Positions 17,084-24,681 of a DNA stretch of 64,000 bases are shown in pieces; position 1 is the first letter of the stretch; the number at the start of each line of letters is the position of its first letter. A program made the position numbers and the translations under genes. Under the pieces are notes generated by a model that searched no databases, was not told the DNA's origin, and worked only from the letters and a program-made list of their open reading frames with translations. The stretch lies in assembly GCA_023437225.1 (NCBI GenBank), contig JAEZGS010000026.1, forward strand, positions 62,001-126,000, read 5' to 3'. Source of the stretch: Bacteroidota bacterium (lineage in GTDB: Bacteria; Bacteroidota; Bacteroidia; Chitinophagales; Chitinophagaceae).

Positions 17084-18216
17084 GAAGCGGATGCAATGAA
17101 TGTTTCCATCGTCAGGCCCGGTCCAAATGCAGCGCCCATCATAGGCCTGGCAGAATAAGCATCGTTGCCGGTCATGATGCTTCTGAACATTTTTTCAAGC
17201 ACGAACAGGATGGTGGGAGATGACATGTTACCATGATCGCGCAACACTTCGTAACTATGATGGAGCTCGGATCGTGGTAAACTCAGGCTTCGTTCGATGG
17301 CTTCAAGAATTTTTCTTCCACCCGGATGAATGCACCAATATCCGATGTCATCGATGGTTAGGTTTTGCCGCGAAAGTGCCTTCATGATCAATGGCTGCAG
17401 GTCTTCTTCAATGAGGTCCGGAAGGTATCCGCTTAGGGTCATCAAAAAGCCCGTTGATGAAAGTTCCCATGCCATATCTTTCTTTCCTCTCGGAATGATC
17501 TCTGAATAAAAGTCTAGCAGCCGGATCCCTCTATGCGGGCTATCGCTGCTCGTAACAAGCACTGCGGCACTCCCATCGCCAAATAAAAGACTGGCGGCCA
17601 TATTGTCCATAGTAGCCTCACGCTGGAAATGCAGTGTACATAGTTCTGTACAAACGATCAGCACCATGGCACCAGGGGTCGACCGACAGATATGATCGGC
17701 CATTTTCAATCCATGTAATGCTGCATAACATCCCATGAAATTGATCGAGGTACGGTAAATGTTACGTGGAAGATCCAGGAGGTCCATTACTTGCAGATCA
17801 AGACCCGGCGCACTCATCCCTGTACAACTGACTGTGATAAGGTGAGTGATCTCCTGCAATTTGTGATGTATTTCAACCCGATGTCCTTCTGACCTGCACA
17901 GATGTTCCATACAGTTGCGAATTGCGTCAACCGAAAGGGGAGCAGCATAGCGGTTATAAAAGGTCATACGCTGTTCCAGGGAGGGAAAAGGTTCAAGGTT
18001 TTCCGTTTGTGGATAGAATTTCCATTCTGGCAATGGCTTGCTGTAGTCACTTATTACAGAATAACGGTTATCGATACCTGCCATGGCATACATCATACGC
18101 AACTGACGACGTTCAATGTCACTCAATGCATAGGCCCGCTGCATGAACTGCAATATCGAGGGTTGTTCGTGTTTGAAGGCCGGCAATGCCGTACCTATCG
18201 ATATGATCTTACTCAA
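17080..18216 (-). CDS. Type III polyketide synthase (chalcone/alkylresorcinol-synthase-like)
   Basis: The 378-residue homodimeric thiolase-fold enzyme has the full type III PKS triad by position: Cys163 in INFMGCYAALHG, His297 in WCIHPGGRK and Asn330 in DHGNMSSP. The C-terminal loop reads AFGPG instead of the common GFGPG. SCTGMSAPG (130-138) is also typical. It condenses an acyl starter (often a fatty acyl-CoA in bacterial relatives) with malonyl-CoA units to give resorcinols or pyrones. The gene overlaps ubiA by 8 bp upstream and the methyltransferase gene by 4 bp downstream. It is the core gene of a probable specialised-lipid operon. Confidence 0.93.
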   Translation of the reverse strand: MSKIISIGTALPAFKHEQPSILQFMQRAYALSDIERRQLRMMYAMAGIDNRYSVISDYSKPLPEWKFYPQTENLEPFPSLEQRMTFYNRYAAPLSVDAIRNCMEHLCRSEGHRVEIHHKLQEITHLITVSCTGMSAPGLDLQVMDLLDLPRNIYRTSINFMGCYAALHGLKMADHICRSTPGAMVLIVCTELCTLHFQREATMDNMAASLLFGDGSAAVLVTSSDSPHRGIRLLDFYSEIIPRGKKDMAWELSSTGFLMTLSGYLPDLIEEDLQPLIMKALSRQNLTIDDIGYWCIHPGGRKILEAIERSLSLPRSELHHSYEVLRDHGNMSSPTILFVLEKMFRSIMTGNDAYSARPMMGAAFGPGLTMETFIASAS

Positions 18217-19069
18217 AGAACCTCCTGCTTAATATGATGATGAATGCGATGTTACAACAAAGCGAAGCCAATACGTTCATTCGCATCGTATGCGTATAGT
18301 CTGCAGCGGACCGATCTTTCCACACTTGTATCGCCCAATAAAAAAAATATACAAGTACCGGCGACAATCCAACGGCGAGTATAAGAAAGTTTTCAGGCTT
18401 GTCCTGTAATTGATAGGTGCGGAAAAGCACTGCAAACGCGAGCAGGTATACAATCGAAGTAAAAATGAAAGTTCCTTTGTAACCAAGCAATGAGCTGATC
18501 GTATTTACTCCATCTTTTTTATCTGCTTCGTGCTGATATACCTGGGTTAACGGATAAAAGCCTCCGATGAGCAATGAAGCTGCGGTCATCTGTAAGTAAG
18601 GTAATTCATTGACCGTGTGTTGCACTGCGTTGTACACGAGGAAAAAGATAAGTGCACCCTGGCATACGATCACGGTAATGTAACCCGCTACAGGATAGCG
18701 TTTGAGTCGAATGCCACGATAACTGTATGCTTTGGATGCGAGGATGTAAATAATAACACCCACGGTAAACCATACATTGATGAACATCGAAAGCACTATT
18801 GCAACAATGTCAAACAAGATAGTTACATGGTACAATTCGCGTGTCGGTTGCATGGGCGATTTTATTCCGCCAATTGGTCCTGTGTCCCGGTCCATATAAG
18901 AGTTGTAGCCGTTGCTTGCAGGGTACACAAGGAGGTGCAACACAATGAAAATAATTATTGCAGTGTTCGTATCGATTCTTTCTGCCTGGCTTAATGCAAA
19001 TACATAAACCGGTAATAAAAAGAAGGAGAAATGAAACCGCAATAATTGTATTGTAGATGCATGCAACAT
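18209..19069 (-). CDS. UbiA-family membrane prenyltransferase in type III PKS operon
   Basis: From the ATG at 19069 the product is 286 residues with about eight to nine membrane helices. The longer reading to 19294 runs through a separate small gene and was rejected. The first aspartate-rich motif is N56-SYM-D60-R-D62-TG, which keeps Asn and two acidic residues but has Gly where UbiA enzymes usually have the last Asp. The second motif is YQHEADKKDG. It should transfer an isoprenoid chain to an aromatic acceptor at the membrane. Overlap with the PKS gene makes the polyketide product the natural acceptor. It starts 23 bp after the small lipoprotein gene. Confidence 0.88.
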   Translation of the reverse strand: MLHASTIQLLRFHFSFFLLPVYVFALSQAERIDTNTAIIIFIVLHLLVYPASNGYNSYMDRDTGPIGGIKSPMQPTRELYHVTILFDIVAIVLSMFINVWFTVGVIIYILASKAYSYRGIRLKRYPVAGYITVIVCQGALIFFLVYNAVQHTVNELPYLQMTAASLLIGGFYPLTQVYQHEADKKDGVNTISSLLGYKGTFIFTSIVYLLAFAVLFRTYQLQDKPENFLILAVGLSPVLVYFFYWAIQVWKDRSAADYTHTMRMNVLASLCCNIAFIIILSRRFFE

Positions 19070-19092
19070 AATAAGAGTGCGGGCGCAGGGAT

Positions 19093-19266
19093 CTATCTCC
19101 TTCTTGTAAATCGGGAGATGATCCAGATGATCAACGCCACTACAAGAGCGATAATAATAAATCCTGTCCACATACCAGCCTGGAATATATCGCCCACTAA
19201 TTCGCAAGAGGGTAGAAATACAGTAATGGCTGCTAATGTCATCAAGGCCAAATGGTTCCTGTTCAT
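19093..19266 (-). CDS. 57-residue lipoprotein/membrane peptide
   Basis: Translating the minus strand from the ATG at 19266 gives 57 residues ending in TAG. It starts MNRNHLALMTLAAITVFLPS followed by Cys21 (lipobox LPSC), then ELVGDIFQAGMWTG, a hydrophobic helix (about 36-50, FIIIALVVALIIWII) and a basic tail SRFTRRR. Small Bacteroidota proteins with this lipobox, a GDIF.AG..TG segment, one helix and a basic end are familiar to me as a recurrent uncharacterised type. It precedes ubiA by 23 bp. Function is unknown. Confidence 0.72.
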   Translation of the reverse strand: MNRNHLALMTLAAITVFLPSCELVGDIFQAGMWTGFIIIALVVALIIWIISRFTRRR

Positions 19267-19324
19267 AGTTTTTTGTTTCCAAACAACAATGCAAAAACCT
19301 TACCCCCGCCTTATTCGATTGTTC

Positions 19325-19579
19325 TTATTTGATCTTAAGCACTTTGAGTGTTTTCTGATCGCCTTTGTCGTTACTGCACTCAATAAAGTAAAGACCCGCC
19401 TTCCAGGTGTAAGAATATAACGTTACCGTTGACTGACCTTTTTGCACCGATGCTTTCTTGCGGGAAACGACCTTACCCTTCAAATCTGTGACGCGGATCT
19501 GCACCTGGTGGTTCTCGGAAGATTCGAAAACAAGATGGCCTGTGGAATTGATTGGATTTGGATGAATACTAACGATCAT
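19325..19579 (-). pseudogene. Orphan T9SS type A sorting domain, likely remnant of a secreted protein gene
   Basis: The 84-residue ORF is almost exactly one C-terminal sorting domain. It starts MIVSIHPNPINSTGHL (the PNP motif), continues QIRVTDLKGKVV and ends AGLYFIECSNDKGDQKTLKV. It has no signal peptide and no passenger, and an in-frame TAA lies five codons upstream, so the rest of a cargo gene is absent rather than frameshifted nearby. A terminator for pdhC lies 69 bp upstream, leaving little room for a promoter. It is probably a decayed cargo gene, but a short functional ORF cannot be excluded. Confidence 0.6.
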
Positions 19580-19647
19580 GATACCGAAGCATTAACGTTT
19601 GCGGTTGATTTGTCTTTACTACTATCCCTGCCTTATAACCAAGATAT

Positions 19648-19675
19648 AAAAAAATCCCGCGAACAACGCGGGATT
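19648..19675 (-). terminator. Intrinsic terminator after pdhC
   Basis: A nine-bp stem (AATCCCGCG at 19653-19661 with its complement at 19667-19675, loop AACAA) is followed on the minus strand by seven T. It lies 34 bp past the pdhC stop. Confidence 0.85.
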
Positions 19676-19708
19676 AAATCTTATTGAGCGATTTTAATTA
19701 CAATGGTT

Positions 19709-21406
19709 TTACACGAGCATTCGAAGCGGTTCTTCAAGAAGATTTTTTACTGTCTGCAGGAAAGCTGCCCCTGTTGCACCATCTACAACACGGTGGTCAC
19801 AACTTAAAGTGACCTTCATGATATTACCCGGTACTACCTGCCCATTTTTCACCACCGGCACCTGTTGAATGCCGCCAATTGCAAGAATACATGCATCCGG
19901 TGGATTAATGATTGCAGTGAATTCGTCAATACCAAACATCCCGAGGTTTGAAATGGTAAAAGTGTTTCCTTCCCAGTCAGAAGGTTGCAATTTCTTGTCT
20001 TTTGCTTTTTGTGCGAACTCTTTTACTTCGGCGGAAATTTGTGATAGTGTTTTTGTATCCGCAAAGCGAACTACAGGCACTAACAAACCTTCTTCAACAG
20101 CAACCGCAACGCCAACATTCACATGATGATTGGTCCGGATTTTATCTCCCAGCCAGCTACTGTTTACTTTTGGATGCTGCTTCAATGCAAGTGCGCATGC
20201 CTTCAATACCATGTCATTGAACGAGATCTTAACAGGTGCGATCTCGTTGATGCGACCGCGGCTCTCAACTGCTTTATCCATATCGATCGACATCGTAAGG
20301 TAGAAATGAGGAGCTGTGAATTTGCTCTCCGCCAGGCGTCTTGCAATGGTCTTGCGCATCTGGGACACTGGAACCTCATCAAAGCTTACCTGGCCGGTTG
20401 CCGGCGAAACTGCCGGCGTTCCCTGTGAAGCCGCAGGGGCAGCGCTTGCTGCTTGTTTCGCGGATGGAACAAAACTGTCGACGTCCTTCTTGATAATTCG
20501 CCCATTGTCCCCGGAACCTTGCACCTGCGATATGTCAATTCCTTTTTCTGCTGCGAGTTTCCTGGCCAGTGGAGATGCTTTAATTCTTGAATCACCGCCT
20601 TGCTCATTAGTGGGCTGTTGTGTTTCAGCAGAAGCAACGGGCTGTTGAGCAGGCTGTGCAGCTGGTGCAGGCTGCGCTGCTGGCTGGGTTTGCGGTGTTG
20701 GCACATCTTCTAATCCGCCATCCTGGTTCTTTGAGGCAGCAACGATCCTGTCAACATCCACCTTTCCTTCTTCACCAATGATGCACAAAAGAGAATTTAC
20801 GGGAACCTTATCACCTTCACTTGCGCCTATATAAAGCAGCTTTCCATTCTTATAGCTTTCTAACTCCATTGTTGCCTTATCGGTTTCTACATCAGCAAGA
20901 AGATCGCCTTTCTTCACATCATCGCCTACCTTTTTGTGCCATGAAGCTATCACACCTTCAGTCATAGTATCACTTAAGCGCGGCATAAGGATAACTTCCT
21001 GTATGGTGCTCAGGTCAAGCTTTTCGCCGCCTTTCGAAGGCTGTGGCTGTGGTTGTGGTTGTGGAGCAGCTGCAGTCTGAGAGGGGGCGGGGCTTTCCGG
21101 TGCAGGAGCAGCTTGTTGCATCTGTGCCTGAGCTCCACCACCTCCGATATGTGCAGAGATGTCTTCACCGGGCTGACCTACGATAGCGAGGAGATCGTTT
21201 ACCTGCAATTTTCCTCCTTCCTGTGTTCCAATATGAAGAAGCGTACCATCTTTATAGCTCTCCAGATCCATAGTAGCTTTGTCCGTTTCAACTTCCGCAA
21301 GCAAATCACCTTTCTTTACAACGTCGCCAACTTTTTTATGCCATGCAGCAATCACTCCTTCAGTCATGGTGTCGCTTAAGCGAGGCATTAAGATCACTTC
21401 TGCCAT
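19709..21406 (-). CDS. pdhC: Pyruvate dehydrogenase E2, dihydrolipoamide acetyltransferase
   Basis: The 565-residue E2 subunit has two tandem lipoyl domains. The first is at residues 1-80 and the second at about 137-215, each with ETDKAT holding the lipoylated Lys. Ala/Pro/Gln-rich linkers separate them from a peripheral-subunit-binding domain (RIKASPLARKLAAEKGIDI, about 283-320). The C-terminal catalytic domain has the SCDHRVVDGATG active site near 535. It transfers acetyl groups from E1-bound intermediate to CoA. Genes for E1 and E3 are not adjacent. The near-identical lipoyl repeats suggest internal duplication. A 117-bp gap separates it from dnaX upstream. Confidence 0.94.
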   Translation of the reverse strand: MAEVILMPRLSDTMTEGVIAAWHKKVGDVVKKGDLLAEVETDKATMDLESYKDGTLLHIGTQEGGKLQVNDLLAIVGQPGEDISAHIGGGGAQAQMQQAAPAPESPAPSQTAAAPQPQPQPQPSKGGEKLDLSTIQEVILMPRLSDTMTEGVIASWHKKVGDDVKKGDLLADVETDKATMELESYKNGKLLYIGASEGDKVPVNSLLCIIGEEGKVDVDRIVAASKNQDGGLEDVPTPQTQPAAQPAPAAQPAQQPVASAETQQPTNEQGGDSRIKASPLARKLAAEKGIDISQVQGSGDNGRIIKKDVDSFVPSAKQAASAAPAASQGTPAVSPATGQVSFDEVPVSQMRKTIARRLAESKFTAPHFYLTMSIDMDKAVESRGRINEIAPVKISFNDMVLKACALALKQHPKVNSSWLGDKIRTNHHVNVGVAVAVEEGLLVPVVRFADTKTLSQISAEVKEFAQKAKDKKLQPSDWEGNTFTISNLGMFGIDEFTAIINPPDACILAIGGIQQVPVVKNGQVVPGNIMKVTLSCDHRVVDGATGAAFLQTVKNLLEEPLRMLV

Positions 21407-21523
21407 AATTAATCTTCTTATCAGTTATAGGTTAGCGCAGCACATCATGTTGCCAGTCAATGCCTGCGCAATAAATTCGAGCGGTGAAATTAAGTCAAAA
21501 ACAGGAAACGTAACGTTACATCA

Positions 21524-23386
21524 CTAATAATCCAATTCAAGTCGCAGCTTGTCCTTTAGTTCAAGTATCAACGGGTTTTGTTCTACAAGCCGGATGAACT
21601 GATCTTTTTTATTCAGATGCTTTTCGGTTGGCTGCTCCTGAACTGCATTTTCAAGTACTGTTACCGTGAACAACAATGCCCTGTTCTTAAAAGCCGACTG
21701 AAGGAACTCAGCAAGGGGTCGTCTTTCTCCTTCTATGAACTTTTGTTCAAGGTTATTATTTGTTTGTACTTCAAAGCTTCCTGGATCAAGGATTATGAGC
21801 CGCGCATTATCCAGGCTTGTAAACGCTGGGTTTTTGCTGTCGCGAACTTTCGCCGCATACTCATCCCAATACTTACGAAGTAATGTTTGTTCAAGGGGTA
21901 TGGCAATCTCAGATTGAGCAGGATTCTGACTCGCTATCTGTTCGCGGATCTGCATCAGCCTACCAATGCGGGGTTGCTTTTTGGCAGGAGCTTCTGTTGA
22001 GGACGCATTACTCACCGAAGGATTGTTCAACACAGTATTACCCGCGGATGGCATAGTCTCTACTTCCGGAATTTGCGCCGGCGCTGAAAACGGAATTTGT
22101 GGCTCCTCCTGTGGCGCTGGAAGTGTCTCGATGACAAGCTTTGCGCCTGATGCGGGTTTGCGGCCGGAGGCCTGTGCAGTGGAGGCCGATCGAACGATAC
22201 CCGGCGAAGAAATATTCCGGAACGAAACCGGCTTTACTGTATCAAGAAGTTTTTTTTTATCCATCGTCTCGCCAGTGGTTGCGAGTGAAATGGCCTGCCT
22301 GAGGTAAGTAAGTTTAATCAATGCAAGTTCAATATGCAGTCTCTTATTTCGTGCCGACTTGTACTGTATCTCGGATTCATTCAGCACATTAAGCGCACTG
22401 ACTATAAAGGAGGTGTCCGTACGTGCGGCGTCTTTAGCATAGCGCTGTTTGAAGTTCTCGACTACGTCAAGCAATGCAATCACTTTTGCGTCCTTGCATA
22501 CAAGAAGGTTGCGAAAGAATTCTGCAAATCCGTTAAGTACCTGGTCGCCTTCAAATCCCTTGCGGTTAATATCGTCAAACGTTAGTAAAACTGATGCAAG
22601 GTCCTGGTTATGCATTGAATCAAGCATTCTGAAATAGTAATCCTCATCCAGGATGTTCAGGTGCTCAAGAGTGTTCTGATAATTAAGTTGCCCGTTAGTG
22701 AAGCTCACGATCTTATCCATGATGCTAAGGGCGTCGCGCATACAGCCTTCACTTTTTTGAGCGATTACCTGCAGTGCTGCCTTGTCGGCATGTATGGTCT
22801 CCCGGTCGCAGATCTTTTGCAGATGTTCAACTGTATCATTGGAAGTGATCCGCTTAAAATCAAAGATCTGGCAACGGCTGAGGATCGTGGGCAAAATCTT
22901 GTGCTTCTCCGTAGTAGCGAGGATGAAGATGGCATAGGGTGGTGGCTCTTCGAGCGTTTTCAGAAATGCGTTGAATGCCGAAGAACTGAGCATGTGTACC
23001 TCATCAATGATATACACTTTGTAGGTTCCCGCCTGCGGCGCGAAACGCACCTGCTCGACGAGTGTCCGGATGTCATCTACTGAGTTATTCGATGCGGCAT
23101 CAAGCTCATGGATGTTCAGAGAAGTTCCCTCATTGAAGGAAATGCAGGATCCACAGGAGTTACATGCTTCGCCTTCAGGAGTTACATTCTGACAGTTGAT
23201 AGTTTTGGCAAGAATGCGTGCGCACGTGGTTTTTCCCACACCTCGTGGACCGCAAAACAGAAAGGCATGAGCCAACTGCTGGTTCCTGATCGCATTTTTC
23301 AGGGTGGTTGTAATGTGTTCCTGCCCCACTACCGTGTCAAAGGTCTGCGGACGGTATTTCCTCGCCGAAACAATAAACTTTTCCAT
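21524..23386 (-). CDS. dnaX: DNA polymerase III subunit gamma/tau
   Basis: The 620-residue clamp-loader ATPase has Walker A GPRGVGKTT (46-54), a zinc cluster (CQNVTPEGEACNSCGSC, 65-81), DEVHML Walker B, and the SRC motif in ILSRCQIFDF. Domains I-III end near residue 370; after that comes a Pro/Ala/Ser-rich low-complexity linker and a tau-type C-terminal region. Lys377-379 are encoded by nine consecutive A (22258-22250), placed exactly at the end of the clamp-loader core. Slippage there would give a short gamma form (see the site entry). The downstream neighbour is pdhC and the upstream neighbour is a GNAT-like gene. Confidence 0.96.
   Translation of the reverse strand: MEKFIVSARKYRPQTFDTVVGQEHITTTLKNAIRNQQLAHAFLFCGPRGVGKTTCARILAKTINCQNVTPEGEACNSCGSCISFNEGTSLNIHELDAASNNSVDDIRTLVEQVRFAPQAGTYKVYIIDEVHMLSSSAFNAFLKTLEEPPPYAIFILATTEKHKILPTILSRCQIFDFKRITSNDTVEHLQKICDRETIHADKAALQVIAQKSEGCMRDALSIMDKIVSFTNGQLNYQNTLEHLNILDEDYYFRMLDSMHNQDLASVLLTFDDINRKGFEGDQVLNGFAEFFRNLLVCKDAKVIALLDVVENFKQRYAKDAARTDTSFIVSALNVLNESEIQYKSARNKRLHIELALIKLTYLRQAISLATTGETMDKKKLLDTVKPVSFRNISSPGIVRSASTAQASGRKPASGAKLVIETLPAPQEEPQIPFSAPAQIPEVETMPSAGNTVLNNPSVSNASSTEAPAKKQPRIGRLMQIREQIASQNPAQSEIAIPLEQTLLRKYWDEYAAKVRDSKNPAFTSLDNARLIILDPGSFEVQTNNNLEQKFIEGERRPLAEFLQSAFKNRALLFTVTVLENAVQEQPTEKHLNKKDQFIRLVEQNPLILELKDKLRLELDY
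22250..22258 (-). promoter_or_regulatory. A9 slippage site within dnaX
   Basis: On the coding strand, nine A in frame as AAA-AAA-AAA follow GAT and precede CTT. One extra A (or a -1 ribosomal shift) gives ACT-TCT-TGA and a 381-residue product. One missing A gives AAC-TTC-TTG-ATA-CAG-TAA and a 383-residue product. Both would end just after clamp-loader domain III. Thermus thermophilus dnaX uses an A9 run with transcriptional slippage and E. coli dnaX uses A6G ribosomal frameshifting to make gamma. Use of the site here is inferred. Confidence 0.6.
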
Positions 23387-23416
23387 CGCACAAATGTAAC
23401 TGGAAATCGCAACTTA

Positions 23417-23471
23417 GAATTTCCCATTTTCCATTTTGCATTTCCCATTTCCCATTTCCCATTTCGTCTTA
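23417..23471. repeat. Heptamer-phased spacer repeat (ATTTCCC type)
   Basis: Degenerate tandem 7-bp units (ATTTCCC and variants such as ATTTTCC) run up to and include the stop codon of the GNAT-like gene. The last 33 bp (23439-23471) are identical to 59359-59391 beside metG. Confidence 0.8.
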
Positions 23472-24629
23472 CAGTATCGGGTGCCGCTTAAATTCCCTGG
23501 TCTGGTCGAAAAGATATCTGTAGGTGATGAGATGGCGACTCCTGTAAGTACCGAGGCTTTCAGCCACATTGATCATCTTAGGGTTGAAATCTGCGATCCA
23601 CTGCATTTCGTAATCTTCATACAGTTTCTGTCCCTGGATGATCTTCGCTCCTTCCATGATCATATATGCATCAACACCTTTTGCCTGGAATTCTGGTACA
23701 ATGCCAAACGCAATGCCGGTAAATCTGGTGCAGGGTTTAGTAGCCTTGACCCACAAAAATTTAAGTTTTCCCCACCAATCGAAGCGGCCGTCAAGGTGTT
23801 TGAACCATTGGTTGAGATCAGGGATATTTGTCCAAAGGGCTATTGGCTCATCCCCATAATAAGTGAACCACAACAATCGCTCGTCCATCACCGGCTTCAT
23901 TTTTTTGAACATGGAAAGAACCATGTCTTTCTTGATCTCTTTAAGTCCGCCGTGCCCTGCCCAGGCTTTATTGTACACATGCGTGAAATCAGCCGCATAC
24001 TTTTCCAGGTTATTTTTCTTTAGATGTTCAGCACAAAACTTTGGATCCCTGGAGATTTCACTATGACGTTGAAAAAACTTTTCCTGCAATGTTGTCTGCA
24101 CTTTCATAGCAAAGCAGTACTGGTCGAAAAAATTTCTGAAACCAAAATTTTCGAACAACTGCTGGTAATAAGGCTGATTGTAATTCATGCAATATAACGG
24201 AGGCTCGAAACCGCGCACCAGCAGGCCCCACCAGTTATTGCGTTCACCGAAATTTATGGGGCCATCCATGGCCTCCATGCCTTGTTGCATCAGCCAGTGT
24301 TTGGCAACATTGAATAACATGTCGGCAGCATCCTGGTTGTTGATGCAATCGAAAAAACCAATGCCGCCTACCGGACCTTCATCTCCGGGACTTTTATACT
24401 TTTTATTTACAAATGCAGCAATCCTCCCGATAAGCTTACCATCGTCCGATCTCAGTACCCAGCGTGTTGCAGACCCATGACGGAACGCCTTGTTTGCATT
24501 GCGATCAAAAACCTGCTCAATGTCTTTATCCAGCGGACGAATGTAATTTCCGTCGTTCCTGTTGATGTCTACATTAACCTGTAAAAAATCCCGTTGTGTT
24601 TTCCTGTCTGTTACTTCAACCAATTGCAT
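23469..24629 (-). CDS. GNAT-fold acyltransferase-like protein
   Basis: The 386-residue product looks like a double or extended GNAT fold. The N-terminal half has RWVLRSDDGKLIGRIAAFVN and GGIGFFDCINNQDAADML, typical GNAT beta4-alpha3 patterns, followed by PINFGERNNWWGLLV and YYQQLFENFGFRNF. The second half has IAFGIVPEFQAKGVDAYMI, a pyrophosphate-loop-like stretch. Substrate is unknown. It lies upstream of dnaX on the same strand, separated by an 82-bp gap that includes a heptamer repeat, and its stop codon is part of that repeat. Confidence 0.72.
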   Translation of the reverse strand: MQLVEVTDRKTQRDFLQVNVDINRNDGNYIRPLDKDIEQVFDRNANKAFRHGSATRWVLRSDDGKLIGRIAAFVNKKYKSPGDEGPVGGIGFFDCINNQDAADMLFNVAKHWLMQQGMEAMDGPINFGERNNWWGLLVRGFEPPLYCMNYNQPYYQQLFENFGFRNFFDQYCFAMKVQTTLQEKFFQRHSEISRDPKFCAEHLKKNNLEKYAADFTHVYNKAWAGHGGLKEIKKDMVLSMFKKMKPVMDERLLWFTYYGDEPIALWTNIPDLNQWFKHLDGRFDWWGKLKFLWVKATKPCTRFTGIAFGIVPEFQAKGVDAYMIMEGAKIIQGQKLYEDYEMQWIADFNPKMINVAESLGTYRSRHLITYRYLFDQTREFKRHPIL

Positions 24630-24681
24630 GGAGCCGTATTTTTCACAAACCTAATGGTTATTAAGTTTCGCTGAAAATCGG

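Noticed and set aside
19070..19294. 75-residue N-terminal extension of UbiA
   Set aside because: It is out of character with UbiA proteins and overlaps the 57-residue lipoprotein gene in another frame.
19442..19687. 81-codon plus-strand ORF
   Set aside because: It is the antisense reading of the orphan sorting domain and crosses the pdhC terminator.
21505..21516. GTAACGTTAC palindrome between dnaX and pdhC
   Set aside because: Short, lying next to the dnaX stop with no promoter alignment; likely chance.
23417..23471. CRISPR-like repeat array
   Set aside because: Units are 7 bp, degenerate and without unique spacers; there are no cas genes.
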